From: Panicum virgatum
Taxonomy: Eukaryota; Streptophyta; Magnoliopsida; Poales; Poaceae
Assembly (NCBI RefSeq): GCF_016808335.1
Contig: NC_053138.1
Location: 13,509,900 to 13,573,899 of the forward strand
Reading direction: 5' to 3'
DNA: 64,000 bases
Shown: in pieces, positions 23,525 to 34,730 of the stretch
Numbering within the stretch: the first letter of the stretch is position 1
Layout: each line of letters starts with the position of its first letter
Made by a program: the position numbers and the translations under genes
Notes under the pieces: model-generated
Told to the model about the DNA's origin: nothing
Databases searched by the model: none
Seen by the model: the letters and a program-made list of their open reading frames with translations, nothing else

Positions 23525-23894
23525 GGAGAGGGTGGGCTTCCTTTTGTAAGGGCGGACGGATCTCTCCAATCGAAGGGTGGAAGCAGGCTCCCTGAACTTC
23601 CCCTTTCAGAACTTTCAGCACGATTGAGTACTCATCTCAACTAACTCCACTTCTAGCAGAGACTTGGGAGCTTTCCTCCCACTCTCGCCCCGCTTGTATC
23701 CCCTACTGCAAGCACCCCGGGTGCAAGATAATACAGTGCCCTCGCACACCCCCTTTGCTGGACGTACGGCCCCACGGCCGGAACCAGGATAAACTGTGCG
23801 TTATTGTGATTGCCTCTTGCACCATCATCTGGGACGAGGAAACACGCAGCATTTACTAGTTGGGATCCAGGCCCCCGGGTCGGGACACCGACAG

Positions 23895-23913
23895 TTGGCG
23901 CGCCAGGTAGGGG
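23895..23913 (+). promoter_or_regulatory. Primer binding site of the Tat element
   Basis: TTGGCGCGCCAGGTAGGGG begins one base after the 5' LTR end. This is where a tRNA primes minus-strand DNA synthesis. The matching tRNA was not identified here. Confidence 0.7.
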
Positions 23914-23958
23914 AAGCTGCGTGACATTTTCTCTCTTTCTCCCATTTGATCTCCAGGA

Positions 23959-26900
23959 ATGGCGAGCAGAACCAACCCATACCCTATGGGCGTTTCGGAT
24001 CCGTTTCCAGCGGGACGCGCGATCTCGTTCGGGAGTCTTGAGTTCAGAGCAACCGGCAACGGTTACCTCATGCAGCTCCTCTCCTCCGTACGCAACCTCA
24101 TCGCTCCGACTCCGCCAGCCCGACGCAACAGGCGCTCGGGTCAGCGTTCACGACAAGCACGCACGGAGCGGCGTCGTGCGGCCCGCCACAGCTCCCCCAC
24201 GTGGGTCGAGGCTGGCGTGTCGCAACTCAACATCGCGGTCAGTGGGGCAACCGTCTCATCATCGCGTGCCTCGGCGTCATCCGCGCCGGCACCATCGCCT
24301 GCGGCAGCACTAGTGCCTCCCAGGGGGGACCCGACTTCGGTGTCTCCTTTCCCCTTCGGGATGCGCAACGCCGCCACCCACGCCTTGTCAACCGTCGCTG
24401 ACTTCATCGAGCATGAGGATACGCCGGGTCATCATCTTCTACCGATCCGCAGCCTCAGCGCGTCGTCCCCTGATGAACCCTACCCCGAGACGGCGAGCTC
24501 GATCGCCGACGACGTCGACTTCTTCATGAACAACTTCACGGCCGAGGAGGCCGAGGACTACTCCGGGGTCCGCGACCCCGACGCTCTCCGCGCGTTCCAG
24601 CTGGCGACGGCCTATTGCCTCACCTGCTCCGAAGACTCCAGCGAGGGGGATTTCGATCCTTCCAGGGAATGCTTCATGACGGACCTCGCGAACGAGCAAG
24701 ACGACAATGCTCCAGCCAACGACGAGGACGGCGGGGCGGACGTACGGGCAAAGCAACCGGTGGTCCCGCCCGCAGCCCCTTCCTCGTCAAGTTCAGCGGC
24801 GCGTCAAGCCCAGCTGGCGCAGCTCAACGAGCTTCAAGCCAAGCTCGACGAGCAGCGTCGGCAAACCTAGGAGCTACGCGCCGCACTCGAGCAGCAGCGT
24901 ACCGTGCCTGGTGCGCACGCCCGGACGGCGGGACGTGTGGCCCGGGAGCGCATCCTGGCCGACGACAACGTCGACAAAACTCCGGAACTGCAAACGGCCG
25001 GCGAGAAACTCGTCGCTGCGGCTTATCTACTTCAAGCTATGCCTGAGCCATCGACACCTTCGGGTCGCAACCTGCGCCGCGAGGCACAGGAACTCATCGA
25101 GCAAGCTGCCGTGCAGCAGGCCGAGAGTTCTGCGTCTCGCATGCGCTCGAAGGCCCCGGAGCAGTGCGCTGGGACTGCGCACCAGGACCGTGAGGTTTCT
25201 GTGCACACACCCCCAGCAGGGAAGGGCAAGGCAGCCGTAGCACCCGGTGCGAGGGCACCCCCGGTACACGAGCGCATCGGAAGAGTTCCCGTAAGGGAGC
25301 GAATCCGCGACACTCGCGGGCACGCTGGCGACGGCGACGCCCGCAACGTCATCAACGGCAGGAGGTACGCCCCTCGACGGGGTGGACGCTTCGACCCTGA
25401 GCACGACAGGGGTGAGTCACCGGAGCCTCCGGGCACCCGGGTGTTCAGTCGGGAGATCCGGACCGCGCCTTTTCCCCCGCGCTTCCGACAACCCAACACC
25501 CTCGTCAAATACTCGGGCGAGACTGATCCTGCAGTCTGGCTCAACGACTACCGCCTAGCGTGCTAGCTAGGCGGCGCGACGGAAGACGCGGTCATCATCC
25601 GCAACCTTCCCCTTTATCTTGCTGACGCCACACGAACGTGGCTCGAGCACTTGCCTGCGGATCAGATCTACAGCTGGGCCGACTTGGTCCATATCTTCGT
25701 AGGCAATTTCCAGGGCACGTACGTGCGCCCTGGGAACTCCTGGGACCTCAAAGGGTGTCGCCAGAAGCCCCGCGAATCCCTGTGTGACTACGTGCGGCGC
25801 TTCTCCAAGCAGTGCACCGAGCTCCCCAGCGTCACCCACGTCGAGGTCATTAACGCTTTCCTCGAGGGTACGACGTGCAGGAATCTGGTGCATGAGCTCG
25901 CGAGAAGCCGACCCGTTAATACCAACGAGTTGTTCGACGCTGCCACCAACTTCGCCGCCGGCGAGGAGGCTGTTGGTGCCATCTTCGACGACAAATCAAG
26001 CAAGCGCAAGGACGATGCGCCCGCGGAGGGCAGCAACGTCAAGCCCAACGCCCCCGCCAAGAAACAAAAGCGGGGGAGGAAGGGAAGGAAGCCGGTCCCG
26101 CCGGACCAGCGCGGGACAGGGCAGGCAGAAGACTCCGAGGAGGCCTTCGCAGCCGCCCCAGACCGCAAAGGGCCTCGAGGCCCCCCTCGAGGCGGTGGTG
26201 GCCAGTTCGACGATATGCTTAAGAAACCGTGCCCTTACCACAAGGGCCCGGTCAACCATACTCTCGAGCAGTGCGAGATGCTCAAGAAATACTACAACCG
26301 CGTCGCGCATCGCGATGAGGACAAGAAGAAGGATGCTGGCGACAAAGGTGGAAATGACGAGTTCCCCTCAGTGGAAAACGCCTTCTTCATCTTTGGAGGA
26401 ACGACGACGAATATGACTTCTCGGCAGCGCAAGCGCGAGCGCCGCGAAGTCTTTTCCGTCACCAAAGCCACGCCATCCTACCTCGATTGGTCGAAGGACA
26501 CCATTGCCTTTGGCCGCGAGGACCACCCCGACTACGTCCCGCATCCGGGACGGTATCCGCTCGTTGTCGACCCCATCATCGGCAACACTCGCTTCTCCAA
26601 GGTGCTCATGGACGGAGGCAGCAGCCTCAACATCATGTACACCCCCACCTTAGAGCTCATGGGGGTCGGGCTGGACAAGCTACGCCCCAGCAAGTCGCCG
26701 TTCCACGGCGTTGCGCCGGGGAAGCGGGTCCAACCCCTCGGCCAGATCGATCTGCCTGTCTGCTTCGGCACGGCAGCCAACTTCCGCAAGGAGATACTCA
26801 CCTTTGAGGTGGTGGGGTTTCGAGGATCCTACCATGCCATCCTTGGTCGTCCCTGCTACGCCAAGTTCATGGCCGTACCCAACTACACCTACCTCAAGCT

Positions 26901-29900
26901 CAAAATGCCGGGACCAAAGGGCGTCATCACCATCGGATCTTCGTTCGAGCACGCCTACGAGTGCGACGTCGAGTGCGTTGAGCGTGCGGAAGCTCAAGCG
27001 GAAGACGAGGCCCTCGCAGCCACCCTCGACAAAATGGCAAGCGAGGCCTTGGATTCCACGCACCGACATGCCGGGAGCTTCGAACCCACCGAGGGTATCA
27101 AGAAGGTGCCCCTCGACCCGAGCCACTCCGACGACAAGGCGTTGCAGATCAGCGCCACCCTCGACGACAAATAGGAAGTGGTGCTCGTCGATTTCCTCCA
27201 CGCCAACGCTGATATCTTTGCGTGGAGCCCCTCGGACATGCCTGGCATACCGAGGGAGGTCGCCGAGCACTCTCTTGATGTCCAACCCAACTCCAAGCCG
27301 GCGAAGCAACGCCTGCGACGCTTCGACGAGCTCAAGCGCCGGGCGATCGGCGAGGAGTTGCAGAAACTTCTGGCGGCCGGATTCATCAAAGAGGTATTCC
27401 ATCCCGAGTGGCTCGCTAATCCAGTATTAGTAAAGAAAAAGAGTGGAAATTGGAGGATGTGCGTAGATTACACTAGTCTAAATAAGGCATGTCCGAAGGT
27501 TCCCTTTCCTTTGCCACGAATCGATCAGATTGTAGATACTACTGCGGGATGTGAGCTCTTATCCTTTCTTGATGCTTACTCCGGTTACCATCAAATCAAG
27601 ATGAAAGAGTCCGACCAGCTCGCGACTTCTTTTATCACACCTTTCGCCATGTACTGCTACGTTACGATGCCCTTTGGCCTCAGAAACGCCGGAGCCACCT
27701 ATCAACGGTGTATGCTCCACGTTTTCGGAGACCAGCTCGGGCGGAGCGTAGAGGCATATGTCGACGACATCGTTGTCAAAACCAGGAAGGCGGACGACCT
27801 GGTTGCTGATCTCAGGATCGCATTCGATTGCCTACGAGCCAAAGGGGTAAAACTTAACCCCGAGAAGTGCGTGTTCGGGGTCCCTCGAGGCATGCTCTTG
27901 GGCTTCATTGTCTCCCAGCGGGGCATCGAACCCAACCCTGACAAAGCCTCGGCCATCACTCGGATGGGACCGATCCGAGACCTAAAGGGGGTACAGAGGG
28001 TCATGGGATGCCTAGCGTCCCTTAGCCGTTTTATCTCGCGTCTCGGCGAGAAAGGCTTGCCCCTGTATCGACTCTTGAGGAAAACCGAGCGCTTCACGTG
28101 GACCCCCGAAGCTCAAGAGGCCCTCGAAAGGCTGAAGGCATCGCTCACCCGTGCTCCCATTCTTACACCACCTACGGACGGCGAGCCCCTCTATCTATAC
28201 GTGGCCGCGACGACCCAAGTTGTCAGCGCGGTGATCGTTGTGGAAAGACAAGAGGAGGGTCAAGCTCTGCCCGTCCAGCGGCCGGTGTACTATATCAGCG
28301 AGGTGTTGTCTGAGACCAAGACGCGCTATCCTCAAATTCAGAAGCTGCTCTACGCAGTAGTGCTAGCTCGACGCAAGCTGCGCCACTACTTTGAGGCTCA
28401 CCCCGTCACCGTGGTCTCGTCTTTCCCCTTGGGAGAGATAGCCCGCAACCGGGAAGCCGAGGGCAGAATCGCCAAATGGTCTGTGAAGCTAATGGGAGAG
28501 ACACTCACTTACGCCCCCCGCAAGGCAATTAAGTCCCAAATCTTGGCTGATTTCGTGGCTGAATGGACGGACATTCAGCTACCCCCATCACAAATCCGGG
28601 GCGAATGCTGGACTATGTACTTCGACGGGTCGGTGATGAAAACTGGAGCCGGAGCCGGCCTCCTCTTCATCTCACCTCTCGGAGAACACATGCGGTATGT
28701 GATCCGCTTGCATTTCCCTGCTTCGAACAATATGGCGGAGTATGAGGCCCTCCTCGGTGGCCTCCGCATCGCCATCGAGCTCGGCGTCAAACGCCTCGAT
28801 GCGCGCGGTGACTCTCAGCTCGTCGTCGACCAAGTCATGAAGGAGTCCAGCTGTCACGACCCGAAGATGGAGGCGTATTGCAACGCAGTACGCCGCCTCG
28901 AGGATAAATTCGACGGCCTCGAGCTCAATCACGTCCCGCGCAAGTACAATGAGGACGCGGACGAACTGGCCAAGATAGCTTCGGGGCGGACCACCGTCCC
29001 CCCGAACATCTTCGCTCACGACATCTCCAGGCCCACCGTCGAATTCAAGCAACCGACGGAGGCAGGCCCCTCGTCCGCCGGACCCTCCGACGGGAACCCC
29101 CCGGCGGACGGGGTCGGGCCCATGGATACTAACTTCGGGACAACCTCCGCGGACGAGGCCGAAGCAATGGAAGTTGACGAGGCCCCCACTTCGCGAGACT
29201 GGCGCGTTCAGTACCTCGACTGGATGGTTCGAGGGCTCCTACCCTCGGACCGCGCTCAGGCGCGACGCCTTGCCAGGCGGGCCAAGTCCTTCGTTCTAAT
29301 CGACAACGGGCTATACAAGCGAAGTCCCTCGGGTGTCCTGCAATGTTGCATTCCCATCCCCGAGGGCAAAGAGCTGATCCGCGACATCCATGCTGGCGTC
29401 TGCGGCCACCACGCCGCGCCACGCACCCTCGTGGGTAACGCGTTTCGGCAAGGCTTTTACTGGCCCACCGCGGTCGCCGACGCCACTGATGTCGTGCGGA
29501 CTTGCGAGGGATGCCAGTTCTATGCCCGAAAAACACACCTCCCGGCCCATGCCCTGCAGACCATCCCCGTCACATGGCCGTTCGCCGTGTGGGGACTGGA
29601 CCTCGTCGGTCCGTTGAAGAGGGCGCCCGGGGGCTTCACCCACTTGCTGGTGGCGGTCGACAAGTTCTCCAAATGGATCGAGGCTCGACCCATCGGCAAG
29701 ATCAAATCCGAGCAAGCAGTCCAATTCTTCACCGACATCGTCTTCAGGTTCGGGGTCCCGAACTCGATTATCACCGACAACGGCACCCAGTTCACAGGCA
29801 AGAAGTTCTTGGCGTTCTGCGACAGCTTCCACATACGTGTGGACTGGTCAGCTGTGGCTCACCCACAGACGAACGGGTAAGTGGAGCGTGCCAATGGCAT

Positions 29901-30435
29901 GATCCTCCAAGGACTAAAACCGAGGATCTTCAACAAGCTGAACAAGTTCGGCCGAAGGTGGCTCACAGAGCTACCCTCGGTCATCTGGAGTCTGAGGACG
30001 ACCCCGAGCAAAGCTACGGGTTTCTCTCCGTTCTTCCTCGTCTATGGCGCCGAGGCCATCCTCCCCATCGACTTGGAATACGGATCCCCAAGGCTCATGG
30101 CATATCAAGAGCAACGAAACCAGCGAGCTCGCGAAGACTCGCTGGACCAAGTGGACGAGGCTCGAGACATGGCACTCCTGCATTCCGCGCGCTACCAACA
30201 GTCCCTACGAAGGTACCAAGCGCAGAAGGTCCGGCGCCGAGACCTCAGCAAAGGGGACTTGGTGCTGAGGCTTCGGCAGGACAACAAGGGCCGCCACAAG
30301 CTCTCACCTCCATGGGAAGGACCGTACATAATCGCCGAGGTGCTCAAGCCCGGCACGTACAAGCTGGCCAACGAAAAAGGCGAAGTCCTCACCAACGCTT
30401 GGAATATACAACAGCTACGTCGTTTCTATCCTTAA
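23959..30435 (+). pseudogene. Tat-type gag-pol polyprotein, interrupted by four stops
   Basis: One reading frame runs from the ATG at 23959 to the stop at 30433-30435. Order: N-terminal region with a coiled coil (24800-24900), gag core (about 25490-25870), zinc-knuckle-like CPYHKGPVNHTLEQC (26230), protease MDGGSSLN (26610), reverse transcriptase with YVDD (27757), RNase H (28180-28450), a second archaeal-type RNase H (YFDGSVMKTGAG at 28618, to about 28985), and integrase with its HHCC zinc finger (near 29395-29515) and D-D-E core (GLDLVG, TDNGTQ, PQTNG then VERAN). Stops at 24868 (TAG), 25564 (TAG), 27172 (TAG) and 29878 (TAA) all sit where glutamine would fit, and the same frame continues after each. 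Most catalytic motifs are intact. Without readthrough it cannot give full-length pol. Confidence 0.93.
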
Positions 30436-30604
30436 GCATTTCAAGCTATTTCTATATTGTTCGTAATCGCATTTTCGATTTCCCGAAATAATAAGGAAGC
30501 ACCCTTCACTTATCGCTTTTTGGGAACCTTCCCGACCCTCGAGGGCTCGGGCGCGCACGAACATAGAGGTACGCTCGGCTTTACCCTTGGCAAAGCCGAG
30601 CCTC

Positions 30605-30617
30605 CCTCGGGGGCTAC
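30605..30617 (+). repeat. Internal copy of the polypurine-tract 13-mer
   Basis: CCTCGGGGGCTAC occurs here about 170 bp after the pol stop, again at 36058-36070, and a third time at 37361-37373 directly before the 3' LTR. The last is the expected plus-strand primer; the internal copies may be extra priming sites or traces of earlier rearrangement. Confidence 0.6.
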
Positions 30618-30998
30618 TACGGGGGGAACCCCCGAACGTCCCCAAAAAGTCGCCAGTGTTTTTTCGAAATATTTCCGTCTCGATCCTAAGCTTCTCGTAT
30701 CCTTGGAAAAAACGGACGTGAGGCGTAAGCAACCACGGTACGGGGCTGGCCGAGTCGTGGGGCCGCCTACGCCTCCGGGATACGGCACCCCCCTCACCAC
30801 CCTACGCCTACGTTGCTTATGAACGCGAACTTCCTCGCAGATGTTTATCTAAGTCGCGTACGAAGAGCACGGAAATAAAGTAAAGGAACACAGGCTCGAT
30901 CACACAAGGCCTCGACGGGCCACACATTCAAATTACGAAACAAAATCCTTTATATTCATAAAGTGCGATTACAAGGCATGACCATGATAAACACTAAT

Positions 30999-33900
30999 CT
31001 ATTTACATGGGCATCGAGGCCCAATTGTCCTACAGGCTACCATCCCCCCTTGCGGGTCTTCAGGAGTGTCGAATTCGGCGATGGGAGGGATGTCCGCCTC
31101 GAGCTTCTCGGCGAGGACGGTGGCGAACTCCTCTGCGACTGCGTCGGCTTCATCCATGATGACCGATGCGGCGTCCGCGTCAGCATCATCCGGGACGACG
31201 TACCCCGACGACACCCTCTGGAGATCCATGAGGTAATGCGTCGAAGCCACGGCGAGAGCCCGCAGGACACCGAGGCGGAAGGTGCTCTTGGCATGTTCGG
31301 CAATCCGGCCGCCTAGCGCGCGCAGGCGGCTGATCACCGAACTGCCCGAGACGGCACCCTCCCCCTCGAGCTCTTGACACACGCTCATGGCGGTCTGCTC
31401 CAGCTTAGCAAACTCCATTTGTGCCGCCGTGAGCGCGGTATGGACCGCTTCCTTCACCGTGGTCTCGTCCGCCACCTTCTGCCTCAGCTCTGAGCAAAGG
31501 AAATCAACGACAGTTACGAAAAGTAACAAATCAACGGAAAATCAAAGGTACTCACCCGCTATGTTCTTCTGCGCCTCCTCCCTCTGGGTACGGGCGGCCT
31601 CCTCGAGCGAGGACAAGAAGGCTTCTTTTTCCTTAAGACTAGCCCCCATGTTCTGGAGGGCCACCTCCCTCTCTTCGAGGGCCACACCTTGTTCCTGGAG
31701 GGTCCCGGCGAGCGCAACCATGGCCACCTCTTTGTGGAGGAGCTCGGCCTTCTGTTGCTAGAGCGTGGCACTGAGGCGCTGCAGCTCAGCGCTCTGCCCC
31801 TCCGCCTCACGAGCCCTATCCTCGAGCGCCGTCCGAAGGCGCTGCAGCTCGGCAGCTTGTGCCTCGGCCTCTTGGGCCTTCTCCTCCGCTGCCGCCCTCT
31901 GGACGTCCCGCTCACCAGCCACCCGTGCCAGCTCCTCCTCCAGCGCCCGCTGACGCGCTCCCAGATCGGCCATTTTTGTGTTGGCATCGATGTTTTTGAG
32001 CACCAGCTCGGCGTTGTGTTGCCCGAGCTGGCCTATCTGGGAGTACAGCCGGTTCATCTCGGCGCTCTTCTCGCGCGAGAATTCCCTCAGCTGCTGCAAA
32101 GGGGGACGGCGTGGGTGAAGACGCGCGAAAATTTAAAACCAATCCGAAGCAATTTCCGGGGGAAATACTTACCTGGCTGACCTGGTAATCTGCATTCTGA
32201 TGAAGCTGATAGGCGCGGTCGAGGGCCTGCAAGATCTCGCGCCCGACGCCCATCTGCTTGTTCCAGGCCTCCTCCTCCTCCTGCTCCTTGCGAAGGAACT
32301 CTGAGGGGACACCGGACGGGACGATCACCCCGAGGTGGCTCCCCTCAGACGCCCCCGCTTCGAACACGCCCGCACTGGCCGACGCGAACTCGACGATGTG
32401 GGCGGCGGCGCTCGCCGCAGCAGCGGGGTCGATATCCATTGAGTCCCCGTACTCCCCGCTGCTGTCCGGCAGCTCCACCACCGCCATCACGCCCTCCTGC
32501 GCCGTTGGCACGGGCACTATTGCGACGGTACCCTCGTCCCGGGCCTCGGTGGGCTCCGAGATGGGGGCTCCTTCTACCCCTGGCGCCTCTTGTGCCATGT
32601 CCTCCGTGAGGCCCTCGTCCTCGGCCCTCGAGGGCTCGAAGACGAGGGTCTCCTCGGCTGCTTGACCGGCAGGGCGCTCCTGCGCGCCCCCGCCAGTTTC
32701 TCCTTCTGTGGCCGGGCGGGCAGCGCTGTCCGCGTCGCCCTGACCAGCTTCAAGTCCAATAGCCGTTTGGGCGGCGCCACCGGCACCGCCCGGGCCTGTC
32801 TCCTCAGCGTCGGCCGCCGGAGCGGCCGCCCCGGCACCACGCTGGCCGGCGTCGCTCTGACCAGCGTTACCCTCCTCCTCCCGGGCTCGCTGAGCCGCCT
32901 GGGCCCCTCGGGCCACGGCCTCCCGTAGCCTAGCGGCCGCCGCCTCGAGATCCACGAGGGGCGGGGGCTGCGGCGCCGTGTGTGGAGTGCTGCGAGACCC
33001 GGTCTTGAGAGCCTTGACCGGGGCAAGCCGCACTGCATCCTTGGGAACGGCCCCGGGGCTGGAAATCAAGAGACGCAAGTTAAGCAGGATCGAGAAATCT
33101 ACCAAATGCATAACAAAAAACGGAATCTAAAATGCTTACCCAGATCGAGCACTCATACTCCGCTTCCTCGTGGCGGTCTTCCGGACTCGGGGCATCGAGC
33201 TGTCCCTCGAAGGCTGCCCCGAAGCCGCCCCCCTCGTGTCAGCCCGGTCCCTCGAGGCTGCCAGCGCGGACGACTCCTCTCCCGCCGCAGCCTCGTGGCC
33301 ATGGATTAGCACTTGGGGCGCAGGCGACTCCTCGCCGGCCGCCGGCAAGGATGACTCCCGCGCCACACCCTCGAGGGAGAGGTTCGCCAACGACCCCCCT
33401 GCGGCCCTCGGCTCCTCTGGCGCCACGGTCGCTTCCTCTTCTTCGTCCCACAGGTAGAATGGTGGGGGGCTCGCGCCCTCCCCGTCCCCCCTCGGAACGT
33501 GGTCCTCGGCGTCCGAGGCCTCCTCCTCATCCTCCTCCGAGGACTCGGGTGTGGCGGGCTGTGCCTTCCCCTCCGCGCGAGCAAGCTTGCACGCCTTGTC
33601 GTGCCCCGCCTTTCTCTTCCTTTTCCTTTCAACCTTCGCCTCCGCCGCGTCCTTCCGCCTCTTCATCTTCTCCGCGTGGAGGCGATTGATCAGGCGCTGC
33701 TCTGGGACCGGGGGCCTCGAGGCGCCGCACCTCAACCCCTGTAAAACACGCCCGAAGAGGGGGTCAGGAAAAAGGGAACTACACGACGCACGACGAGTTC
33801 GAAGCCAAAACTTACCAAGGAAATATACCCCGGCTCGGGGCGCATCTTGATCCTCCAAAGATCCGCGGGATCTTGGGGAAACTCCGCCACCGCGTACTTA

Positions 33901-34730
33901 GCCCTCCGGGCGGCGTTGGTGTGGGAGAGAAGCTTGCTCGACGTCCTTGAGCCTTCGACCTTGCTCCCGGGGGTGAGCTCGTAAATCGGCAGGGCCCTCT
34001 CCACGAGGGGGATCACCCTCTGCCGGTGAAAATTCGCGATAACGGCCGCCGCTGTCAGCCCCTTCCTCGCCAAGCGCGCCAGCGCGTCGGTAAGGACCTC
34101 GAGCCTGGCTTGTTGCGCTGGAGGCGACACCCCCCAGTCCCACTTCGGCGGTCGCTCCCGGAGAACTTTGTTGGTGAACTCCGGAAGCGCGCCCTTGTGG
34201 TTCCGGAGGTAGAACCACCCTCGGCTCCACCCGGAGTTGTTCGTCGTCATCTTGCTTGTGATATAAAAGTTCCTCCGGGTCGGGCGGATGTGGAACGTCA
34301 GGCCGCCGGCGCGCGCGTACCGCCTCGGCTGGTTCCGCGCGTTCTCGACGAAGAGCTCGCCGCGGAACAGATGAATCCAGAGGTCCCAGTGGACCTCGAT
34401 GCCGAGGTACCCCTCGCAAACGGCGACGAAGACCGCCGCCTGCGAGATGGCATTCGGGCTGAAATTATGCAGCTCCACCTCGTAGTAGTCGCATAAGGCC
34501 CGCATGAACCTGCTGGCGGGAACGCCGAAGCCTCGCTCGTGGAGGCGCACGAAGCTCACGACATAGCCTTGCGGGGGCTTCGGCTCGGTCTCGTCCGGGC
34601 GCGGGGAAATCCACGCCGGCGCCCCCAAGTCCGGGTTCCGTGGCAACAGCCTGTCGGCGACCAGCTGCTCCAACACGGCCACGGTGGCGGAGGACTTCCC
34701 CCATGGCAAGGGCTCCTGGATGTCCGACAT
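30999..34730 (-). CDS. Antisense five-exon extra gene in the Tat element (Transposase_28-like, coiled-coil protein)
   Basis: Predicted exons on the minus strand: 34730-33816, 33738-33140, 33058-32173, 32093-31556 and 31489-30999, all with GT-AG borders. Phases agree and the sum is 3,429 bases (1,143 codons). The ATG at 34730 opens a globular N-terminal domain (about residues 1-300) resembling the putative gypsy-type transposon domain PF04195. It is followed by a basic/acidic low-complexity region (KRKRKAG, EEDEEE), an Ala/Glu-rich middle, and long coiled coils. One TAG at about 31757 in exon 4 replaces a probable CAG, so this copy is truncated. Extra antisense ORFs are known in Tat elements; their role is unknown. 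A TATA-like TAAATAAATA near 34925 could be its promoter (weak). Confidence 0.78.

Larger units (their letters stand above)
22475..23893 (+). repeat. 5' LTR (1,419 bp) of the Tat element
   Basis: It starts TGTCGGGTGCCACAATTAGG and ends GGGACACCGACA. It contains an array of about 49-bp palindromic units at 22661-22877 (two identical full units plus diverged and partial ones) and a TATA box at 23518. Confidence 0.95.

Noticed and set aside
22505..23644. Several ORFs of 80-155 codons, repeated almost exactly at 37404-38592
   Set aside because: They lie wholly within the two LTRs of the Tat element; the duplication is the LTR pair, not a gene family.
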